A stretch of 64,000 nt of DNA from Haemophilus aegyptius (GCF_900475885.1 NZ_LS483429.1:992001-1056000); one strand, 5' to 3'; positions 30,096 through 39,862 are shown, counted from the stretch's first letter. Translations and numbers: made by a program. Notes: generated by a model from the sequence alone, not told the origin.

Positions 30096-30954
30096 ATCGG
30101 GAAATGTGTTAAACAAAATTGGCTCACTTTACCAGAGTTTAACTAAATCAGAGAAAAAAATTGCCGATACGATTTTGCGTTCGCCTGATTTAGTCTCTCA
30201 ATGCTCCCTTTCAGAAATCGCTAAACATTTGCAAGTTGGAGAAGCTACGCTCGTCCGTTTTTGTCGAACCATTGGTTTTAAAGGTTTCAGCGAGTTCAAA
30301 CTAGAGCTTTCTATTGAACTTGCGACGAAAGATAATCAAGATGAAAGCATACTTGAAACAGAAATTATGCCAAGTGATGATTCGCTCACTATTGCACAAA
30401 AATTGCAAACGGCGGTTGCTAATGTAATGGAAGAAACGATTAATTTACTTGATTTAAAACAGCTTGAAGAAGTCGTTAAAGTACTTAAAAAAGCACGCCG
30501 TATTTTTTTATTTGGTGTGGGTTCATCTGGCGTAACGGCTGAAGATGCTAAAAATAAGCTGATGCGTATTGGTTTTCAAGTGGATGCTTCAGGTAATAAT
30601 CATTTTATGTATATGCAGGCGGCATTATTGACGTCTTCTGATGTGGCAATTGGTTTAAGCCATTCTGGTTATTCTGCTGAAACGGCACATACCATCAAAA
30701 TCGCAAAACAAAATGGTGCAACAACAGTGGCATTGACGCATAGTTTGCGTTCCCCCGTGACAGAATATGCTGATTATGTTTTGGTAAATGGTAATAAACA
30801 AGGCAAGTTACAAGGCGATTCTATTGGCACCAAAATTGCACAGCTTTTTGTATTAGATTTAATTTATGCTTTGTTAGTGCAGGGTGAAGAAGAAATTGCC
30901 GCTCAAACTAAACAAAAAACTCTCAATGTAATTCTTGAACAACGTACAAAATAG
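30088..30954 (+). CDS. siaR: Sialic-acid regulator NanR/SiaR (RpiR family)
   Basis: A 288-residue RpiR-type repressor: N-terminal helix-turn-helix ([32 protein letters not shown] in pieces near residues 40-75) and a C-terminal SIS sugar-phosphate domain ([30 protein letters not shown]). In H. influenzae it represses both sia and nan operons and works with CRP, sensing glucosamine-6-P. The start at [10 protein letters not shown] overlaps the end of nanK; the longer frame to 30055 lies inside nanK. Unlike E. coli NanR it is not a GntR protein. Confidence 0.93.
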   Translation: MAKSGNVLNKIGSLYQSLTKSEKKIADTILRSPDLVSQCSLSEIAKHLQVGEATLVRFCRTIGFKGFSEFKLELSIELATKDNQDESILETEIMPSDDSLTIAQKLQTAVANVMEETINLLDLKQLEEVVKVLKKARRIFLFGVGSSGVTAEDAKNKLMRIGFQVDASGNNHFMYMQAALLTSSDVAIGLSHSGYSAETAHTIKIAKQNGATTVALTHSLRSPVTEYADYVLVNGNKQGKLQGDSIGTKIAQLFVLDLIYALLVQGEEEIAAQTKQKTLNVILEQRTK

Positions 30955-30964
30955 GAGAAAACTT

Positions 30965-31846
30965 ATGCGTGATTTAAAAGGTATTTTCAGTGCATTATTA
31001 GTGTCATTTAATGAAGATGGCACCATTAATGAAAAAGGTTTACGCCAAATTATCCGCCATAATATCGACAAAATGAAAGTTGATGGCTTATATGTGGGCG
31101 GTTCAACAGGCGAAAACTTTATGCTTTCAACGGAAGAGAAAAAAGAAATCTTCCGCATTGCAAAAGATGAAGCAAAAGATCAAATCGCACTAATTGCTCA
31201 AGTGGGCAGCGTAAACTTAAAAGAAGCGGTGGAATTAGGTAAATATGCAAGAGAATTAGGCTACGACTGCTTATCTGCAGTGACGCCATTCTATTACAAA
31301 TTTAGCTTCCCTGAAATTAAACATTATTACGACACCATCATTGCAGAAACGGGCAACAATATGATTGTGTACTCAATCCCGTTCTTAACTGGCGTGAATA
31401 TGGGCATTGAACAATTCGGTGAACTTTACAAAAACCCGAAAGTATTAGGGGTAAAATTCACAGCAGGTGATTTCTACTTATTAGAACGTTTGAAAAAAGC
31501 TTATCCAAACCACTTAATTTGGGCAGGTTTCGATGAAATGATGCTACCGGCAGCCGCACTTGGTGTGGATGGTGCAATTGGTTCGACCTTTAACGTAAAC
31601 GGCGTTCGTGCTCGTCAAATTTTTGAATTAACTCAAGCGGGTAAATTAGCCGAAGCGTTAGAAATCCAACACGTAACCAACGATTTAATCGAAGGCATTT
31701 TAGCGAACGGTTTATATTTAACCATCAAAGAATTGCTTAAATTAGAAGGGGTGGATGCAGGTTATTGCCGTGAACCAATGACATCAAAAGCAACAGCAGA
31801 ACAGGTTGCAAAAGCAAAAGACTTGAAAGCGAAATTTTTGTCATAA
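30965..31846 (+). CDS. nanA: N-acetylneuraminate lyase
   Basis: NanA splits sialic acid into ManNAc and pyruvate. It is a 293-residue class I aldolase barrel with the Schiff-base Lys164 in GVKFTAGDF, Tyr136 and the GGSTGE loop (residues 45-50). I start at [10 protein letters not shown] because AGGAG stands 8 bases before; the ten-codon extension overlaps siaR. About 800 bases of repeats lie between it and nagB. Confidence 0.96.
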   Translation: MRDLKGIFSALLVSFNEDGTINEKGLRQIIRHNIDKMKVDGLYVGGSTGENFMLSTEEKKEIFRIAKDEAKDQIALIAQVGSVNLKEAVELGKYARELGYDCLSAVTPFYYKFSFPEIKHYYDTIIAETGNNMIVYSIPFLTGVNMGIEQFGELYKNPKVLGVKFTAGDFYLLERLKKAYPNHLIWAGFDEMMLPAAALGVDGAIGSTFNVNGVRARQIFELTQAGKLAEALEIQHVTNDLIEGILANGLYLTIKELLKLEGVDAGYCREPMTSKATAEQVAKAKDLKAKFLS

Positions 31847-31918
31847 ATATTTAAATTAGAAAAACTTACCTTCCTCTGTTTATTCCGTTACAAACAGAAC
31901 AACAAGCCAGCAAGCACT

Positions 31919-31967
31919 TGCCTTCCCCTGTTTACGGGGGAAGGTGCCCGAAGGGCGGAAGGGGGCA
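31919..31967. repeat. REP-like palindrome in the first repeat unit (also in units 2 and 3)
   Basis: CCTTCCCC and a following GGGGGAAGG form a strong hairpin, then GCCCGAAGGGC forms another. The same segment recurs at about 32176-32224 and 32433-32481. GC-rich against an AT-rich genome, it resembles dispersed intergenic palindromes. Confidence 0.75.
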
Positions 31968-32129
31968 ACTTCTATTGCTTTGTCGTAAATTATTGGAGCA
32001 AAAGAATTTCTTTTTAAAAACAAGATAGAAAATTACCGCACTTATAATGATCCTTTGGTAAAGGGTGGGCTAAAGTCCAGCCTACGATATGAATAGGATC
32101 ATCACGGTCAATAATAAAGGAAGGCTAAT

Positions 32130-32285
32130 ATGCGTTTTATTCCGTTACAAACAGAACAACAAGTCAGCAAGCACTTGCCTTCCCCTGTTTACGGGGGAAG
32201 GTGCCCGAAGGGCGGAAGGGGGCAACTTCTATTGCTTTGTCGTAAATTATTGGAGCAAAAGAATTTCTTTTTAAAAACAAGATAG
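32130..32285 (+). pseudogene. nagB 5' decoy frame, repeat unit 2
   Basis: ATG and the first 13 codons copy nagB ([13 protein letters not shown]) behind the same ribosome site AAGGAAGG. The frame then runs through the palindromic element and stops at TAG after 51 residues. The tail (LPSPVYGGRCPKGGRGQ..) has no likeness to NagB. It is likely translated if transcribed, but probably not functional. Confidence 0.7.
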
Positions 32286-32386
32286 AAAATTACCGCACTT
32301 ATAATGATCCTTTGGTAAAGGGTGGGCTAAAGTCCAGCCTACGATATGAATAGGATCATCACGGTCAATAATAAAGGAAGGCTAAT

Positions 32387-32542
32387 ATGCGTTTTATTCC
32401 GTTACAAACAGAACAACAAGTCAGCAAGCACTTGCCTTCCCCTGTTTACGGGGGAAGGTGCCCGAAGGGCGGAAGGGGGCAACTTCTATTGCTTTGTCGT
32501 AAATTATTGAAGCAAAAGAATTTCTTTTTAAAAACAAGATAG
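32387..32542 (+). pseudogene. nagB 5' decoy frame, repeat unit 3
   Basis: Same structure as the frame at 32130-32285, one repeat period downstream, with one codon altered (GAG to AAG at 32507 or so). The true nagB ATG stands one more period downstream at 32644. Confidence 0.7.
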
Positions 32543-32643
32543 AAAATTACCGCACTTATAATGATCCTTTGGTAAAGGGTGGGCTAAAGTCCAGCCTACG
32601 ATATGAATAGGATCATCACGGTCAATAATAAAGGAAGGCTAAT

Positions 32644-33456
32644 ATGCGTTTTATTCCATTACAAACAGAACAACAAGTCAGTTGTTGGGCTGCACAACAT
32701 ATCATCAATCGTATCAACGATTTTAAACCTACCGCCGAGCGTCCTTTTGTATTGGGGTTACCTACTGGTGGTACACCACTAAAAACTTATCAAGAACTGA
32801 TTCGACTTTATCAAGCAGGCAAAGTGAGTTTCAAACACGTAGCGACTTTCAATATGGATGAATATGTGGCTTTACCAGAGGAACACCCTGAAAGTTACCA
32901 CAGCTTTATGTATAACAATTTTTTCAATCATATCGATATTTTACCTGAAAATATCAATATTCTTAACGGCAATACCGATGACCATAATGCAGAATGCCAT
33001 CGTTATGAAGAAAAAATTAAATCCTACGGCAAAATTCATCTGTTTATGGGGGGGGTTGGCGTAGATGGACATATCGCATTTAATGAACCTGCTTCTTCAT
33101 TAAGTTCTCGCACCCGTATTAAAACGCTAACGCAAGATACATTAATTGCAAATTCACGCTTCTTTAATAACGATGTTACTCAAGTGCCGAAATATGCTTT
33201 AACCATTGGTGTCGGCACATTATTAGATGCAGAAGAAGTGATGATTTTAGCAACAGGACATCAAAAAGCACTGGCAGTGCAAGCTGCAGTTGAAGGCAGT
33301 ATTAACCATTTATGGACAGTCAGTGCATTACAAATGCACCGTCATTTCTTGCTTGTTTGTGATGAAGCTGCTCAACAAGAGTTAAAAGTGAAAACCGTGA
33401 AATATTTTACTGAATTAGAAGGCGCGGTTGCTGGTACGGATTATCAGGATAAATAA
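32644..33456 (+). CDS. nagB: Glucosamine-6-phosphate deaminase
   Basis: NagB turns glucosamine-6-P into fructose-6-P and ammonia, the last step of this route. A 270-residue protein with [13 protein letters not shown] (phosphate loop), FNMDEYVAL with the catalytic Asp, and the active-site [17 protein letters not shown]. Family length and C-terminus are normal, so the gene is intact despite the repeat in front. It is separated from nanA by three repeat units, which may affect co-expression. Confidence 0.96.
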   Translation: MRFIPLQTEQQVSCWAAQHIINRINDFKPTAERPFVLGLPTGGTPLKTYQELIRLYQAGKVSFKHVATFNMDEYVALPEEHPESYHSFMYNNFFNHIDILPENINILNGNTDDHNAECHRYEEKIKSYGKIHLFMGGVGVDGHIAFNEPASSLSSRTRIKTLTQDTLIANSRFFNNDVTQVPKYALTIGVGTLLDAEEVMILATGHQKALAVQAAVEGSINHLWTVSALQMHRHFLLVCDEAAQQELKVKTVKYFTELEGAVAGTDYQDK

Positions 33457-33479
33457 AGATCTATTCTTCATCTTTATGT

Positions 33480-33502
33480 AGGGGCGAATTACATTCGCCC
33501 TA
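33480..33502 (+). terminator. Hairpin after nagB
   Basis: GGGGCGAA and TTCGCCC pair across a short loop. No T run, so it may be an intergenic palindrome and not a terminator. A further GTAGGG repeat follows at 33521. Confidence 0.35.
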
Positions 33503-33592
33503 TAATCACAAACAATCGTAGGGCAAATTGTCCTTACGTTTAAGAGCAATATAGTTGCTATGTTAAACTGATGTTGATATTAGGAACAGAAT

Positions 33593-34738
33593 ATGAAATA
33601 CGCATTAATTAATTGTGTAATTTACACAAAATATGATGTTTTACGTGATTTTGCTGTAATTATTAACGGTGAAATTATTGAAGCGGTAGTTCCCCAAGCT
33701 GAATTAGAAACAGGTATCAAAACCATTGATTTACAAGGTAATAATTTAACTGCTGGTTTTATTGATCTGCAATTAAATGGCTGTGGTGGCGTGATGTTTA
33801 ACGACCAAACTAGCGTTGAAACCTTGGAAATTATGCAGGAAACTAACTTAAAATCAGGTTGTACAAGTTTCCTTCCCACTTTTATTACCGCGCCTGATGA
33901 AAATATAAAAAGTGCGGTAAAAATTATGCGTGAATATTTAAACAAGCATAAAAACCAAGCACTTGGTTTACATATTGAAGGGCCTTATCTCAGCATTGAG
34001 AAAAAAGGTGTACACCGCCCCGAATATATTCGTGAAATTACGCCTGAAATGAAAGATTTTCTCTGCGAAAATGGTGATGTGATTACAAAAATGACCATTG
34101 CTGCAGAAAACCCAACCATTAACTATACGCCTGATTTTGTGAAAGCGGGCATTATTGTCTCTGTAGGCCATTCTAATGCCACTTATGAAGTGGCTAAAGC
34201 CGCATTCCACAAAGGTGCAACTTTTGCGACTCACTTGCATAATGCAATGTCGCCAATTAGCTCTGGACGTGCAATGGGCGTAGTGGGCGCAGTATTAGAT
34301 TCTGATGTTTACACTGGTATTATCGTCGATGGTGTGCATATCAATTACGGCAATGTTCGCATTGATAAAAAAATCAAAGGCGACAAACTTTGTATTGTGA
34401 CTGACTCTATTGCAGCTGCAGGCGCACCGCCAGAACTAGAAAGTTTTACCTTTGTGGGAAAAACAATTTATATCAAAGATGGGCGTTGCTATGATGCGAA
34501 TGGCACGATTGCAGGGGCATCAATCACAATGATGGAATCCATTAAAAATGCGGTAGAATATGTTGAAATTCCTCTTGCGGAAGCCATTAGAATGAGTAAC
34601 CTTTATCCTGCACGAGCAATTGGTATAGATGATCGTTTAGGTTCGGTAGAAAAAGGTAAGATAGCGAACTTAGCAGTGTTTACGCCAAATTACCAAGTAA
34701 TCGGCACAGTAGTAAACGGAAAGTGGAAAGAGAATTAA
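33593..34738 (+). CDS. nagA: N-acetylglucosamine-6-phosphate deacetylase
   Basis: NagA removes acetate from GlcNAc-6-P, supplying NagB. In 381 residues the amidohydrolase motifs are GFIDLQLNG, GLHIEGPYLS, VGHSNATY, THLHNAMSP and the catalytic Asp in IVTDSIAAAGAP. It follows nagB by 136 bases. The order nan-nagB-nagA places the full sialic-acid route in one direction. Confidence 0.96.
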   Translation: MKYALINCVIYTKYDVLRDFAVIINGEIIEAVVPQAELETGIKTIDLQGNNLTAGFIDLQLNGCGGVMFNDQTSVETLEIMQETNLKSGCTSFLPTFITAPDENIKSAVKIMREYLNKHKNQALGLHIEGPYLSIEKKGVHRPEYIREITPEMKDFLCENGDVITKMTIAAENPTINYTPDFVKAGIIVSVGHSNATYEVAKAAFHKGATFATHLHNAMSPISSGRAMGVVGAVLDSDVYTGIIVDGVHINYGNVRIDKKIKGDKLCIVTDSIAAAGAPPELESFTFVGKTIYIKDGRCYDANGTIAGASITMMESIKNAVEYVEIPLAEAIRMSNLYPARAIGIDDRLGSVEKGKIANLAVFTPNYQVIGTVVNGKWKEN

Positions 34739-34768
34739 TAGTAAACACTTAAATAGTTAATTGATTTA

Positions 34769-34800
34769 AAAATCTGTGATATATGTCACAGATTTTTTAT
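34769..34800 (+). terminator. Terminator after nagA
   Basis: AAATCTGTGA pairs with TCACAGATTT, followed by a T run. Confidence 0.88.
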
Positions 34801-34874
34801 TAATATTTTGTTACTTATAAAATAGCCTAAATATTTATACACTTTTAACTTAATCATTTTTTAACTTGATTTTA

Positions 34875-34912
34875 AGCAAAAAAAAGCGAATCTTTCGATT
34901 CGCCTTGCTTTT
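34875..34912 (-). terminator. Terminator after ompP2
   Basis: Minus-strand GGCGAATC pairs with GATTCGC, followed by a long T run. Confidence 0.8.
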
Positions 34913-34935
34913 AATAATGTATTTCTAACAAATGA

Positions 34936-36033
34936 TTAGAAGTAAACGCGTAAACCTACACCCACTGATTTTTCTTTTTCAGTTTTTACGCCTTTAGCTC
35001 TCTCAGTTGTTCTAGTTCTAGCGTAAGCACCTTCAATATAGGTTAATACTTGTTTGTGAAGTTTATGATCTACACCGAATAACACTGCTTGTTCACGTGT
35101 TTTTTTACCTTGATCTACAGAATTGCGTTCATATTTGAAGTTGCCATAGACATTAGTATCTTCCATTAATTCATATTGGAAACCTGGAGATACGAAGTAA
35201 CGTTTTTCGTGTGGCTCTGATTTATTTTTACTTTTTGCGTAACCGCCATCAAGAGATACGAATAAACCTGCATCATCGAAACGGTAGCCTAAAGTTGCTA
35301 ATACACCATTAACTTGTCGAAGTGGTGCATGCTCATTATTATTATTATTATTATTATTATATTTATAATTGGCACGACCATAAGCAATACCTGCAACGAT
35401 GTTGTTTGCATCATATTTTGCACCAACTTGAACACCGTTACGTAAGTTAAGAGCATGAGGAAGATTCTTTAACACTTCACCAGCATCAGCTTGTCGCTTA
35501 CCTCCGCGCTCTTGTGCAAACATATAGCTGGTGCTTAATGTTAAACCATCAATACCTTGGTAGGTATAAACTACAACAGAAGCACCTTCATCTGGAACGT
35601 AGCCAGATTTTTCAATCAAACCATATTGGTTATCTTCCGCGCTTGCCATTACATTAGCGATAGTTTTTTGACGACCGAAAGTAACTTGACCTAATTCTTT
35701 TTTGCCTAAACCAGCATAAGCTAATTTAGTTGTTACATCACCAAAACCGTCAGATTTGTCTGCACCAGAATTAAAGCGTGTTTCAAAATAACCTAATGCA
35801 TAGTAACCATCGCCTAAGTCATGAGTAGCTTTAATATGGAAACGTGAACTTGCATCGCGTAATGCACCGTGTTGCTGTTTTTGACCTCTCACTGTGCTAT
35901 TGCTTTGTTCAGCGATAACGCTTAAACGACCACCTAATTCTACGTTAGTCCCTTCGTTGTTATAAACAACAGCTGCGTTTGCTGCTGAAGCTGCGAATGC
36001 ACCAACGATTAATGCTGCAAATGTTTTTTTCAT
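34936..36033 (-). CDS. ompP2: Outer membrane porin P2
   Basis: The main H. influenzae porin, 365 residues including a signal peptide ([20 protein letters not shown]). It begins [18 protein letters not shown] and ends with the porin-type Phe (GVGLRVYF). Sixteen-strand barrels expose variable loops to antibodies. One loop carries a run of eight Asn encoded by an AAT trinucleotide tract (35335-35358). Monocistronic, with a strong terminator. Confidence 0.95.
   Translation of the reverse strand: MKKTFAALIVGAFAASAANAAVVYNNEGTNVELGGRLSVIAEQSNSTVRGQKQQHGALRDASSRFHIKATHDLGDGYYALGYFETRFNSGADKSDGFGDVTTKLAYAGLGKKELGQVTFGRQKTIANVMASAEDNQYGLIEKSGYVPDEGASVVVYTYQGIDGLTLSTSYMFAQERGGKRQADAGEVLKNLPHALNLRNGVQVGAKYDANNIVAGIAYGRANYKYNNNNNNNNEHAPLRQVNGVLATLGYRFDDAGLFVSLDGGYAKSKNKSEPHEKRYFVSPGFQYELMEDTNVYGNFKYERNSVDQGKKTREQAVLFGVDHKLHKQVLTYIEGAYARTRTTERAKGVKTEKEKSVGVGLRVYF
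35335..35358 (-). repeat. AAT trinucleotide tract (x8) in ompP2
   Basis: Eight ATT units on the plus strand, coding Asn8 in a surface loop. Slippage would change loop length by whole residues without shifting the frame. Confidence 0.9.
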
Positions 36034-36291
36034 AATTTGTGTTCCTTATGGTTGTTTACTATCTATGATTGAACTCTTTTTCAATAGAATTGCCTAATTA
36101 CTAAACAAAATAGGCAATAGGCAATATCTTAGCAAAAAATTTTTTGATGTCAATACTCCAAAATTTTAATTTTCTTGAAATCTCATCAAGATCACACTTT
36201 TTTAAAGGAATTTGATTGTTTTTTATTCTGTTTTAGGTTTAAGTATTAAATATTTTTAGGTATCGAAAAATATGATGTTATATCAGTTGTA

Positions 36292-36756
36292 TTATTCTTC
36301 TATGTACCCCATATCTTCCAATGTCGGATTTTCTGCTCCTTTTTTTGCTAATTCATCGCAAATTTCATTTTCTCTGTGTCCTGCATGACCTTTTACCCAT
36401 TGCCAATTAATTTTATGACGTTGGATGGATTCATCTAAGGCTATCCATAAATCTTGGTTTTTTACAGGCTTTCCAGAACTTGCTTTCCAATTATTTTTTT
36501 TCCAGTTAAAGATCCATTTTGTTATGCCATTTTTCATATATTGGCTATCACTATAAAGCGTGATCAAGCAAGGTTCTTTTAATGTATTTAATGCTTCAAT
36601 GACAGCGCGTAATTCCATTCGATTATTGGTGGTTTTGAAATAGCCTTTGGAGAGCATTTTTTCATGTTGTTTATAACGTAATACGGCGCCAATTCCCCCT
36701 GCTCCAGGATTACCTAAGCAAGATCCATCAGTAAAAATTTCAATCTGTTTTTGCAT
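36292..36756 (-). CDS. rnhA: Ribonuclease HI
   Basis: RNase HI removes RNA from RNA-DNA hybrids. The 154-residue protein shows [21 protein letters not shown] and [12 protein letters not shown] with the metal-binding Asp, Glu and Asp, and the late DELAKKGA with the last Asp. I start at [10 protein letters not shown]; a 27-codon upstream extension is open to 36837 but overlaps dnaQ. It is divergent from dnaQ, as in enteric bacteria. Confidence 0.95.
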
Positions 36757-36816
36757 AACAAAAAGGTTGTTGTGTAGAATGGCAAGTATTTTAATGGAAA
36801 GAGATAGGTTGAACAA

Positions 36817-37587
36817 ATGATTAATCCCAATCGCCAAATTGTATTAGATACTGAAACTACAGGTATGAGTCAGCTCGGCGCGCATTATGAAGGACACCGC
36901 ATTATTGAAATTGGTGCAGTTGAATTAATAAATCGTCGTTACACAGGTAATAATTTCCATATTTATATTAAGCCAGATCGCCCCGTTGATCCTGATGCGA
37001 TTAAAGTTCATGGTATTACTGATGAAATGTTAGCGGATAAACCTGAATTCAAAGACGTTGCCCAAGATTTTTTGGATTATATTAATGGCGCGGAATTGCT
37101 TATTCACAATGCCCCCTTTGACGTTGGATTTATGGATTATGAATTTCATAAACTTAACCTTAATGTGAAAACTGACGATATTTGTTTGGTGACAGATACG
37201 CTACAAATGGCTCGTCAGATGTATCCTGGAAAACGCAATAATTTGGATGCACTTTGTGATCGTTTAGGTATTGATAATAGCAAACGTACTTTGCACGGTG
37301 CGTTACTGGATGCCGAGATCTTGGCGGATGTTTATTTGATGATGACGGGAGGGCAAACAAATTTATTCGATGAAGAAGAATCTGTTGAGTCTGAAGTTAT
37401 CCGTGTTGTGCAAGAAAAAACGGCGGAAGAAATAAAAAGTGCGGTAGATTTTTCGCACAATTTAAAATTAATTCAACCTACTAATGATGAGTTACAAGCG
37501 CATTTAGAATTCTTAAAGATGATGAATAAAAAAAGTGGAAATAATTGTCTTTGGGATAAACGCTTTGGCAATAATAATGTGCATTAA
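36817..37587 (+). CDS. dnaQ: DNA polymerase III epsilon subunit
   Basis: The 3'-5' proofreading exonuclease of the replicase, 256 residues. Exo I motif LDTETTG (residues 8-14), Exo [18 protein letters not shown], Exo [17 protein letters not shown]. The C-terminal tail binds the alpha subunit. The start is 61 bases from rnhA in the other direction, so the promoters overlap. Confidence 0.95.
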
Positions 37588-37631
37588 TCGTGTGGAATTT
37601 AAGCAGGTAAGTAAAATTTAATAAAAAAAGA

Positions 37632-37660
37632 TTGACGAGATTTGTGTTCATCATTAAGAT
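37632..37660 (+). promoter_or_regulatory. tRNA-Asp promoter
   Basis: TTGACG, 17-base spacer, TAAGAT, then a GC-containing discriminator (ACGCACC). Confidence 0.75.
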
Positions 37661-37674
37661 ACGCACCACTTAGC

Positions 37675-37751
37675 GGAGTGGTAGTTCAGCTGGTTAGAAT
37701 ACCTGCCTGTCACGCAGGGGGTCGCGGGTTCGAGTCCCGTCCATTCCGCCA
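37675..37751 (+). tRNA. tRNA-Asp (GTC), copy 1
   Basis: 77 bases with encoded CCA; anticodon GTC in GCCTGTCACGC. Identical to the copy 100 bases downstream. Confidence 0.97.
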
Positions 37752-37774
37752 ATTTAAAATTAATATCTTATCTC

Positions 37775-37851
37775 GGAGTGGTAGTTCAGCTGGTTAGAAT
37801 ACCTGCCTGTCACGCAGGGGGTCGCGGGTTCGAGTCCCGTCCATTCCGCCA
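37775..37851 (+). tRNA. tRNA-Asp (GTC), copy 2
   Basis: 77 bases, same sequence as copy 1 and in the same orientation, 23 bases after it. A tandem duplication sharing one promoter. Confidence 0.97.
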
Positions 37852-37869
37852 ATTAAGATAAATAAAGAT

Positions 37870-37891
37870 AGCACCTAAGGGTGCTTTTTTT
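37870..37891 (+). terminator. Terminator after the tRNA-Asp pair
   Basis: AGCACC and GGTGCT pair, then seven T. Confidence 0.88.
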
Positions 37892-37912
37892 GTATCTGAA
37901 ATTTATTCATCC

Positions 37913-37941
37913 TTGACAAAAATAAAGTAAACTTTTAATAT
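37913..37941 (+). promoter_or_regulatory. Strong sigma-70 promoter of the antisense RNA
   Basis: TTGACA (37913-37918), 17-base spacer, TAATAT (37936-37941). The start would be near 37948. It drives a transcript running across the complete ibs-like frame in the opposite sense. Confidence 0.7.
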
Positions 37942-37947
37942 TTGAAG

Positions 37948-38112
37948 AACTAGGGAGCGGTCACTCCCTAGAATGTTGTCTTATCAGTAAGCGGGTTGGC
38001 TCACTAATAATAAAACGACAACAAGGATAATGATCTTAATCATTTTCTTATCCTCTTCAAACGTTGCGAAAAAGCGCAACACTCGCTTTCAAGCTGGATT
38101 CTTGAAAGCGAG
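37948..38112 (+). ncRNA. Candidate Sib-like antisense antitoxin RNA
   Basis: Starting a few bases after the promoter at 37913, this transcript would begin with the hairpin CTAGGGAG/CTCCCTAG (37950-37971), be complementary to the whole 19-codon toxin frame and its ribosome site, and end with GTTGCG/CGCAAC (38063-38080) and a 12-bp hairpin (38082-38112). In the Ibs/Sib family the antisense RNA is about 140 bases and covers the toxin gene. The 3' end is uncertain because no long T run follows. Confidence 0.6.
37984..38043 (-). CDS. Ibs-like 19-residue hydrophobic peptide toxin
   Basis: The frame encodes MIKIIILVVVLLLVSQPAY, stop TGA. It matches the Ibs toxin pattern: one charged residue near the start, an unbroken Ile/Leu/Val core, then Ser-x-x-Ala-Tyr at the end. 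GAAGAGGAT stands ahead of the ATG as ribosome site. Ibs peptides insert in the inner membrane and depolarise it when not silenced by the antisense Sib RNA. Upstream on the same strand is a perfect TATAAT (38121-38116), so the message would start near 38109 within a 12-bp hairpin that may protect its 5' end. Too short for ordinary gene finders. Confidence 0.72.
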   Translation of the reverse strand: MIKIIILVVVLLLVSQPAY

Positions 38113-38115
38113 ATT

Positions 38116-38121
38116 ATTATA
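38116..38121 (-). promoter_or_regulatory. -10 box of the ibs-like message
   Basis: TATAAT on the minus strand; the -35 region (TTTATT at 17 bases) is weak. Start near 38109, about 66 bases before the toxin ATG. Confidence 0.5.
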
Positions 38122-38267
38122 ACGTTAAGTTATAGATAAATAAACAGTGTTTAGAAAGCCATAGGATTGTATCTGTGGCTTTTTCTTTTCTTTATGAAAT
38201 CATTTTTTACCAATCCTTTAACTTCCGATATAATAGCCGCCATTTTTGACAAAATAAGAGATTTTTT

Positions 38268-39782
38268 ATGGCAACTCCAGTCGTCGCCCTTGTTGGTCGC
38301 CCGAATGTGGGAAAATCCACATTATTTAATCGCCTTACTCGTACGAGAGATGCGTTAGTCGCTGATTTTCCCGGTTTAACTCGTGATAGAAAATATGGTC
38401 ACGCACATATTGCTGGCTATGATTTTATTGTTATTGATACTGGCGGTATTGATGGAACGGAAGAGGGTGTAGAAGAAAAAATGGCGGAGCAATCTTTGCT
38501 TGCTATTGATGAAGCGGATATTGTTCTTTTCCTTGTGGATGCTCGTGCAGGTTTAACGGCAGCAGATATTGGTATTGCTAATTATTTACGCCAACGTCAA
38601 AACAAAACGACGATTGTGGTGGCAAATAAAACCGATGGTATTGATGCGGATTCTCATTGTGCTGAATTTTATCAGTTAGGTTTAGGGGAAATTGAGCAAA
38701 TTGCAGCCTCACAAGGTCGTGGTGTTACTCAATTAATGGAACAAGTACTTGCGCCTTTTGCGGAAAAAATGGAAAACGCCGATGAAAATGACCGCACTTC
38801 TGAGGAAGAACAAGACGAATGGGAACAAGAATTCGATTTTGATTCAGAAGAAGATACGGCATTAATTGATGATGCGTTAGACGAAGAACTTGAAGAAGAA
38901 CAAGATAAGAATATCAAAATAGCCATTGTTGGTCGTCCAAATGTGGGTAAATCTACTTTAACCAATCGTATTTTAGGCGAAGATCGTGTCGTGGTTTTTG
39001 ATATGCCAGGTACGACACGTGACAGTATTTATATTCCAATGGAGCGTGATGGACAGCAATATACCTTGATTGATACAGCTGGTGTGCGTAAACGTGGTAA
39101 AGTGCATTTGGCAGTGGAAAAATTCTCTGTGATTAAAACCTTACAAGCGATTCAAGATGCTAATGTTGTGTTATTGACTATTGACGCGAGAGAGAACATT
39201 TCTGATCAGGATTTATCTTTGCTCGGCTTTATTTTAAATGCAGGTCGTTCTCTAGTGATCGTCGTGAATAAATGGGATGGTTTAGATCAAGATGTGAAAG
39301 ATCGTGTTAAATCTGAACTTGATCGTCGTTTAGATTTTATTGATTTTGCTCGCGTGCATTTTATTTCAGCCTTGCACGGAAGTGGTGTAGGTAATCTTTT
39401 TGATTCGATTAAAGAAGCCTATGCTTGTGCCACTCAAAAAATGACGACTTCGCTTTTAACTCGTATTTTGCAAATGGCAACGGATGAGCACCAACCGCCG
39501 ATGATTGGCGGTCGTCGCATTAAATTAAAATATGCTCACCCAGGTGGTTATAATCCGCCGATTATAGTGGTTCACGGTAACCAAATGGATAAACTACCAG
39601 ATTCTTATAAACGTTATTTATCTAATTATTATCGTAAGAGTTTAAAAATTATTGGTTCACCCATTCGTCTGCTTTTCCAAGAAGGCTCAAACCCATTTGC
39701 AGGACGCAAAAATAAACTTACCCCGAACCAACTGCGTAAACGTAAACGTTTGATGAAATTTATTAAGAAAGCGAAACGTTAA
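38268..39782 (+). CDS. der: GTPase Der (EngA)
   Basis: An essential GTPase with two G domains that helps assemble the 50S subunit. Motifs GRPNVGKST appear at residues 10-18 and again near residue 222; DTGG and DTAG, then NKTD and NKWD, are the nucleotide-binding loops. An acidic linker (about 165-215) joins the domains and the KH-like domain follows. Family length (504). Downstream is a paired-uptake-signal terminator. Confidence 0.97.
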   Translation: MATPVVALVGRPNVGKSTLFNRLTRTRDALVADFPGLTRDRKYGHAHIAGYDFIVIDTGGIDGTEEGVEEKMAEQSLLAIDEADIVLFLVDARAGLTAADIGIANYLRQRQNKTTIVVANKTDGIDADSHCAEFYQLGLGEIEQIAASQGRGVTQLMEQVLAPFAEKMENADENDRTSEEEQDEWEQEFDFDSEEDTALIDDALDEELEEEQDKNIKIAIVGRPNVGKSTLTNRILGEDRVVVFDMPGTTRDSIYIPMERDGQQYTLIDTAGVRKRGKVHLAVEKFSVIKTLQAIQDANVVLLTIDARENISDQDLSLLGFILNAGRSLVIVVNKWDGLDQDVKDRVKSELDRRLDFIDFARVHFISALHGSGVGNLFDSIKEAYACATQKMTTSLLTRILQMATDEHQPPMIGGRRIKLKYAHPGGYNPPIIVVHGNQMDKLPDSYKRYLSNYYRKSLKIIGSPIRLLFQEGSNPFAGRKNKLTPNQLRKRKRLMKFIKKAKR

Positions 39783-39812
39783 ACGCAAGATAAATAAAAC
39801 TTAGACAGATTT

Positions 39813-39862
39813 AACCGCACTTTTAGGATTCTTTTTGGAGAACTAAAGTGCGGTTATTTTTT
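39813..39862. terminator. Paired uptake-signal terminator after der and the MFS gene
   Basis: AACCGCACTTT and AAAGTGCGGTT pair across a 24-base loop, then ATTTTTT. The stop codon of the convergent MFS gene (39843) lies inside it. Confidence 0.7.

Larger units (their letters stand above)
31879..32686 (+). repeat. 257-bp tandem repeat, 3 copies plus the start of nagB
   Basis: Copies lie at 31879-32135, 32136-32392 and 32393-32649, then a partial fourth copy that is the real nagB 5' end up to about 32683. They are almost identical; differences seen are at about 31906 (C for T) and 32508 (A for G). Each holds the first 13 or so codons of nagB, a palindromic GC-rich REP-like stretch, an uptake signal, a TATAAT, the nagB ribosome site and, for copies 1-3, an ATG at the end (32130, 32387, 32644). 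It looks like insertion of a REP-like element into a nagB copy followed by tandem amplification that kept one intact gene. Confidence 0.92.

Noticed and set aside
32043..32048. TATAAT in each 257-bp repeat as a nagB promoter
   Set aside because: No acceptable -35 box at 16-18 bases; it overlaps the uptake signal. Kept only as a remark in the repeat entry.
32089..32274. A 61-codon frame across the 257-bp repeat
   Set aside because: Out of frame with the nagB-like start and has no ribosome site; a shadow of the repeat.
36817..36837. Longer rnhA start overlapping dnaQ
   Set aside because: The upstream extension has no family counterpart and runs into dnaQ; the 154-residue form fits RNase HI.
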